From Chrysochromulina tobinii (Eukaryota > Haptophyta > Prymnesiales > Chrysochromulinaceae), in NCBI GenBank assembly GCA_001275005.1, contig JWZX01001332.1, positions 1 through 31,194 of the forward strand: a stretch of 31,194 nt of DNA, given 5' to 3'. Below the pieces are notes generated by a model. That model was given only the letters and a program-made list of their open reading frames with translations. It was not told where the DNA came from and searched no databases. Shown here piece by piece: positions 28,241-31,194 of the stretch; the first letter of the stretch is position 1; each line of letters opens with the position of its first letter. The translations under genes and the position numbers were made by a program.

Positions 28241-28642
28241 ATCTGAGTGATGTTCGGTTTTGAAGACCCAAGAAACCACCCTCCGCGAACCGCGCACGGA
28301 AAGCGTTCCTCCACCTGTGCGCTGTGCGCTGCGCGTGAGATTCGATCTGAGCTGACCATTGCCAAGTCAAGTCAAGTCTATACATAAACAACAGACAACC
28401 ATACGGAAGCCTATCGAATGTGACTTGACTTGACTTGACTTGACAAGTGATCTTTGTGAATTTCTCAGCTCTCCGTCTGCATGTGTCTCAGTTGAGGCCT
28501 GGCCTGTATTGTATTTTTTTGTCTTCACGGCTGTGCTGCTTACGTGTTGTGTGTATTAACACTGAATTTCACGCCGGTTTATGATGACTCGCGGGATCAC
28601 TCGCGTCACGCACACGGGCAGCGTCTGCGCGCGCGCTCGAGG
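28241..28642. other. Intergenic region upstream of HSP70-like gene
   Basis: No gene is supported. It carries the larger copy of the TTGAC element (28363-28446) and an AT-richer stretch with poly-T (28500-28560) before the first HSP70 ATG. Confidence 0.5.
28363..28446 (+). repeat. MITE-like element with 16-bp inverted arms (TTGAC), copy 2
   Basis: CAAGTCAAGTCAAGTC (28363-28378) is the exact reverse complement of GACTTGACTTGACTTG at 28422-28437. The centre contains CAACAGACAACC, GGAAGCCT and TCGAATG, shared with 24649-24699. The arms can form a hairpin. No target-site duplication is clear. Confidence 0.8.
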
Positions 28643-30109
28643 ATGCTGCTAGCAAAATGCCTTTGTTACATGTGTGCAATTCCGGCTCGCAGTTTGTCCG
28701 TGTACATGCTCTCCCGACCTGGCGAGGTGGTTGGCATAGACCTGGGCACCACGAGCTCGGCAGTCGCCGTCGTGCTTGGCGGCGAGCCGGAGATGGTTCC
28801 AGATGAGGCCGGCCGCACGACAATGCCGTCGCTAGTCGACATTGAGCTTGGCCTGACCGGCCACATGGCCGTCGGTACATCGGCGGTCGGCTCGACGAAG
28901 CGGCTCATCGGACGGTCGTACGCAGACGTCAAGGAGTCGGCGGCAGTGCGGGCACTCTTTGGCAAGGCGCTCGCGCCGGCTGAGGATGGCAGCGCCGTCG
29001 TGGGTGCGTGCTCGCCTGTGGCCGCGGCCAGCGCGCTGTTGGAACGCCTGTTGGACGTGTCCGAGGCGGCATGCGGCGTGCGCGCATCCAAGGCAGTGCT
29101 TACCGTGCCCGCGCACTTTACGGAGCCACAGCGCGCGGCGATGCGTCTGGCCGCCGAGCGGGCAGGGCTCGCTAAGTGCCGACTGCTCGAGGAGCCTGTC
29201 GCGGCCGCGCTCGCGTACGGCGTGCGCCTCAAGGACGAGGACGAGCTCGTGATGGTCTTCGACCTCGGCGGCGGCACGCTCGATGTGTCTCTGCTGCGGG
29301 TCGGGCGTGGCACCGCCGAGGTGCTCTCGAGCGCTGGCGAGCCTTGGCTGGGCGGAGATGATTTTGACCTCGCGATCGCGAAGCACATTTCGAGCGTGCA
29401 CGTGCTCGTCGAGCAGGTGGGCGGCGGCCTCGCGCGTCGCGTGGATGAGCGCTCGCCTTTGGTGCGTCAGTTGGCGCGCCTCCTCAAGGAGCGCTGTACA
29501 GTCGTCAAGGTGGCCGAGGAGCCGCTGCCCATGGGGCTGAGTTTTGGGGAGACGGGGGCGAGCGAGGGAGGGCGCGAGGGAGGAGAGGCGGTGGCAACGC
29601 CCACGCACGTCTCGCTCAGCCGTGCGGCGCTCGAGGCGGCGTGCGCGGATCTTCTGGGTGCGATGCGCCGGCCCGTCATCGAAGCATGCACGCAGGCGCA
29701 GGTCGCTCTCCCAGGGGCGGCCCGCGGAGCGGCCTCGAGGGCGAGCACCACAAGCCTCGCGGGGAAGCTCGCGCGCGCGCCGTCGCTGCGCGGGCTGCGC
29801 ATCAACACAGTGCTACGCGTGGGCGCAGCCAGCCGGATGCCTGCCGTCGGTCGGCTTCTCGAAGCTCTGGTCGGCGTGCCGTGCCCCATCGGCGAGCTGC
29901 CGCCGGAACATGCTGTGGCGCTCGGCGCGGCAGTGCAGGCGGGCGTGCTCGAGGGTTCGATCGAGCAGCTCGACGTCTTCAATCCGCTCGAGGCGGCGCT
30001 CATCCGTGGCATCGGCAGCGGCGCGGGGCAGCGCACGCAGCGTGAACGCACCGGTGTTCCCTCGGGCTCAAGAAAGAATGGACGGAAGCAGCGGAGGAGC
30101 TCGTTGTAA
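28643..30109 (+). CDS. HSP70-like ATPase domain protein lacking the substrate-binding domain
   Basis: From the ATG at 28643 the protein has 488 residues; ATGs at 28670 and 28706 are possible. The HSP70 nucleotide-binding domain is complete: VVGIDLGTTSSAVAV (about 29-43), AGRTTMPSLV, STKRLIGRSY, VLTVPAHFTEPQRAAMRLA, LLEEPVAAALAYG, VFDLGGGTLDVSLLRV, WLGGDDFDLAIA, VLRVGAASRMPAVGRLLEAL and EHAVALGAAVQAGVL. After it the chain ends in about 45 residues with a basic tail (RKNGRKQRRSSL) instead of the 200-residue peptide-binding domain, like HSPA13/Stch-type proteins. The first 22 residues (MLLAKCLCYMCAIPARSLSV) may be a signal or targeting peptide. A Gly/Glu-rich insertion sits near residue 300. It would be an ATP-binding HSP70 relative that probably cannot clamp substrate. 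Confidence 0.88.
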   Translation: MLLAKCLCYMCAIPARSLSVYMLSRPGEVVGIDLGTTSSAVAVVLGGEPEMVPDEAGRTTMPSLVDIELGLTGHMAVGTSAVGSTKRLIGRSYADVKESAAVRALFGKALAPAEDGSAVVGACSPVAAASALLERLLDVSEAACGVRASKAVLTVPAHFTEPQRAAMRLAAERAGLAKCRLLEEPVAAALAYGVRLKDEDELVMVFDLGGGTLDVSLLRVGRGTAEVLSSAGEPWLGGDDFDLAIAKHISSVHVLVEQVGGGLARRVDERSPLVRQLARLLKERCTVVKVAEEPLPMGLSFGETGASEGGREGGEAVATPTHVSLSRAALEAACADLLGAMRRPVIEACTQAQVALPGAARGAASRASTTSLAGKLARAPSLRGLRINTVLRVGAASRMPAVGRLLEALVGVPCPIGELPPEHAVALGAAVQAGVLEGSIEQLDVFNPLEAALIRGIGSGAGQRTQRERTGVPSGSRKNGRKQRRSSL

Positions 30110-30728
30110 ATGTGTTATTGTTTCGCAGTGAGCGGTGAGCGGTGACAAATCAGCAGACCGATGCGCCCCGGAGAGTGTGCTGAAAAGCCCCGCGCCGCGC
30201 CCGGGGGCGCGGCCGCGCCGACCGCGGGGCACGCGGGAACCTGGGCGTCGCCTCCGTCAGCCCGAGTCCCAGACGCCAGAGAAATCCCGACCCCAGCGCC
30301 CAGGTACCGGTAGCACTCTAAAACATAAGAATGAAGTAGGGAGTTCGAGTTACCGGTCAAACCTGTGTGATCCGTGTGCCCGTGTTAGAAGTCACACACA
30401 CACACATACACATGTCCCCGTGTGTCCCGTGTGTGCCCCGCTCCCCCCGGTGTCAAACCCCGTGTTCCGCCCTGAGACCTCTGATGCTTTGTTGGTTGTG
30501 TGTGTGAATGTGAATGTGTGTCTGTGTGACTTCTATCATACTTTGCCGTAGCCAGCGTGTCCCCAGACGCTCATCTTCGGCCGACCGAAGGCCACACACC
30601 GACCCAAGGCAACGCACGTGTGAGCGCGTCCACGTACTCCCCCACCCCTATCCAAGCTATTTGTACTTGAGCACCGGTTGTCGCGTCTGTCGTGTTAACG
30701 TTCACACTTTCTCTGAGCGGGCAGTCAC
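30110..30728. other. Intergenic region with inverted repeat
   Basis: No gene is supported. It holds a GC-rich stretch (30180-30260), a CA-repeat and a GT-repeat that together form the inverted repeat at 30386-30535, and a short AT-richer section before the final partial gene. Confidence 0.5.
30386..30535. repeat. Inverted repeat, CA-rich and GT-rich arms
   Basis: TAGAAGTCACACA (30386-30398) matches in reverse complement TGTGTGACTTCTA (30523-30535). Imperfect pairing continues inward through the CA and GT-rich stretches for about 27 bases, leaving an internal part of roughly 90 bases rich in CCCCG/GTGTC. Confidence 0.75.
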
Positions 30729-31194
30729 ATGATGGCGATGCTACAACGCGACGCCGAACGAGCAGATTCTGGCGCTCCAGTGCCCATGCTCCCCCGAAGG
30801 GCCGCCACCGTCCCCGCTCCACGGGAAGCCACGATCAGCCCACCGGCTCTGCGGCGGTTGCGCTCCGAACCGGCGCATTCATCGCGGCGTATGCCCCCAG
30901 AGTCCATGGTGGCTCATCGCAGTACAATCGTCTGCGAGCAAGTCCCGTGGCGAGTTGCTGAGGAGGCTCTTCGAGCAGCGCCCGACGACGCACAGCTGCA
31001 TCTTCCCAGCCTCCTCCACTATCCGAGCTCGGCGCCCCTCATGCCCCTGGTGCTGTGCGAGCGCATCGACGACGTCTCCATCGACCGCCTGCACACGCTA
31101 GGGTTACTTCCGCACATGGCACGGCTCTGCGCGGTCGCCCGCCATCCGGTGGACCAAAAGAGCGCATTGTTCTTCGGGTGGCCGGAACTTGGCA
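30729..31194 (+). CDS. Uncharacterised protein, 5' part only
   Basis: An open frame begins at the ATG at 30729 (also 30732) and is still open at the window's end, giving 155 residues. The N-terminus is rich in Arg, Ala, Pro and Ser (PMLPRRAATVPAPREA; PALRRLRSEPAHSSRRM) and could be a targeting or disordered leader. From about residue 68 it becomes regular and amphipathic (CEQVPWRVAEEALRAAPDDA; LMPLVLCERIDDVSIDRLHT; LLPHMARLCAVARHPVDQKS; ALFFGWPEL). No family recognised. Low-complexity leader plus a compact following part favour a real gene over a shadow. Confidence 0.5.
   Translation, partial: MMAMLQRDAERADSGAPVPMLPRRAATVPAPREATISPPALRRLRSEPAHSSRRMPPESMVAHRSTIVCEQVPWRVAEEALRAAPDDAQLHLPSLLHYPSSAPLMPLVLCERIDDVSIDRLHTLGLLPHMARLCAVARHPVDQKSALFFGWPELG

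Noticed and set aside
27795-28250. Plus-strand frame containing NMAYHLAWALTDV as a distinct gene
   Set aside because: It overlaps the IQ-protein frame, has no further domain features and no separate start context; it may at most reflect an unplaced intron.
30330-30365. GAGTTCGAGTTACC resembling a tRNA T-arm
   Set aside because: No matching acceptor, D-arm or anticodon stem could be placed around it.
1-31194. Bacterial-type defence, secondary metabolism or mobile gene cluster
   Set aside because: Genes are spliced, spaced and on mixed strands with eukaryotic housekeeping functions. No transposase, integrase, nuclease or toxin-antitoxin pair was seen.

Overview
The window looks like nuclear DNA of a GC-rich, photosynthetic, probably flagellated single-celled eukaryote. 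The signs are spliced genes with short GT-AG introns (six supported, 85-176 nt), single-gene transcription units on both strands, N-terminal extensions that look like targeting peptides, a PsbP-like plastid protein, a centrin, a GT47 exostosin-type glycosyltransferase and alanine/proline-rich low-complexity coding. A haptophyte would fit (GC-rich coding, short introns, arrays of GGGTTA/GGGTTC type inside genes), but the lineage is an inference and is not proven here.

Layout. 1-828 (-): unlisted partial gene with a Myb/SANT-like N-terminus, a long acidic tract and a C-terminal RG/RGG tail that runs off the left edge. 1103-1652 (+): centrin with one intron. 2546-4404 (-): membrane protein with a proline-rich tail and two introns; its first exon was not found. 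4697-6595 (+): coiled-coil protein. 7590-9116 (-): exostosin/GT47 glycosyltransferase. 9766-11958 (+): PanB-PanC fusion. 12887-14326 (-): serine/threonine kinase. 14424-16043 (-): HI0933/YhiN-type flavoprotein. 16721-17389 (-): unknown small protein. 17592-19201 (+): AlgH/UPF0301 protein with an extra N-terminal region that may be LYR-like, one intron. 19481-23220 (-): GH95 fucosidase with a membrane anchor, a PSI-like cysteine region and an intron holding telomere-like repeats. 23364-24236 (+): PsbP-like protein, divergent from GH95. 24872-25909 (+): CUE-domain acidic protein. 26101-28240 (+): IQ-motif protein with one intron. 28643-30106 (+): HSP70 ATPase domain without a substrate-binding domain. 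30729-31194 (+): start of an unknown gene that runs off the right edge.

There is no operon-like logic. The biochemical themes are pantothenate/CoA synthesis (both non-redox steps in one polypeptide), glycan synthesis and breakdown (GT47, GH95), cytoskeleton/flagellum (centrin, perhaps the IQ protein and the coiled-coil protein) and organelle proteins (PsbP-like, flavoprotein, AlgH).

The most unusual signals are the PanBC fusion, the probable LYR-AlgH fusion, a TTGAC-repeat element lying in the same orientation just upstream of three unrelated genes (in two of them as copies of one longer dispersed repeat), and the telomere-like array inside a predicted GH95 intron. I saw no bacterial-style defence system, CRISPR array, rRNA, convincing tRNA or autonomous transposon.
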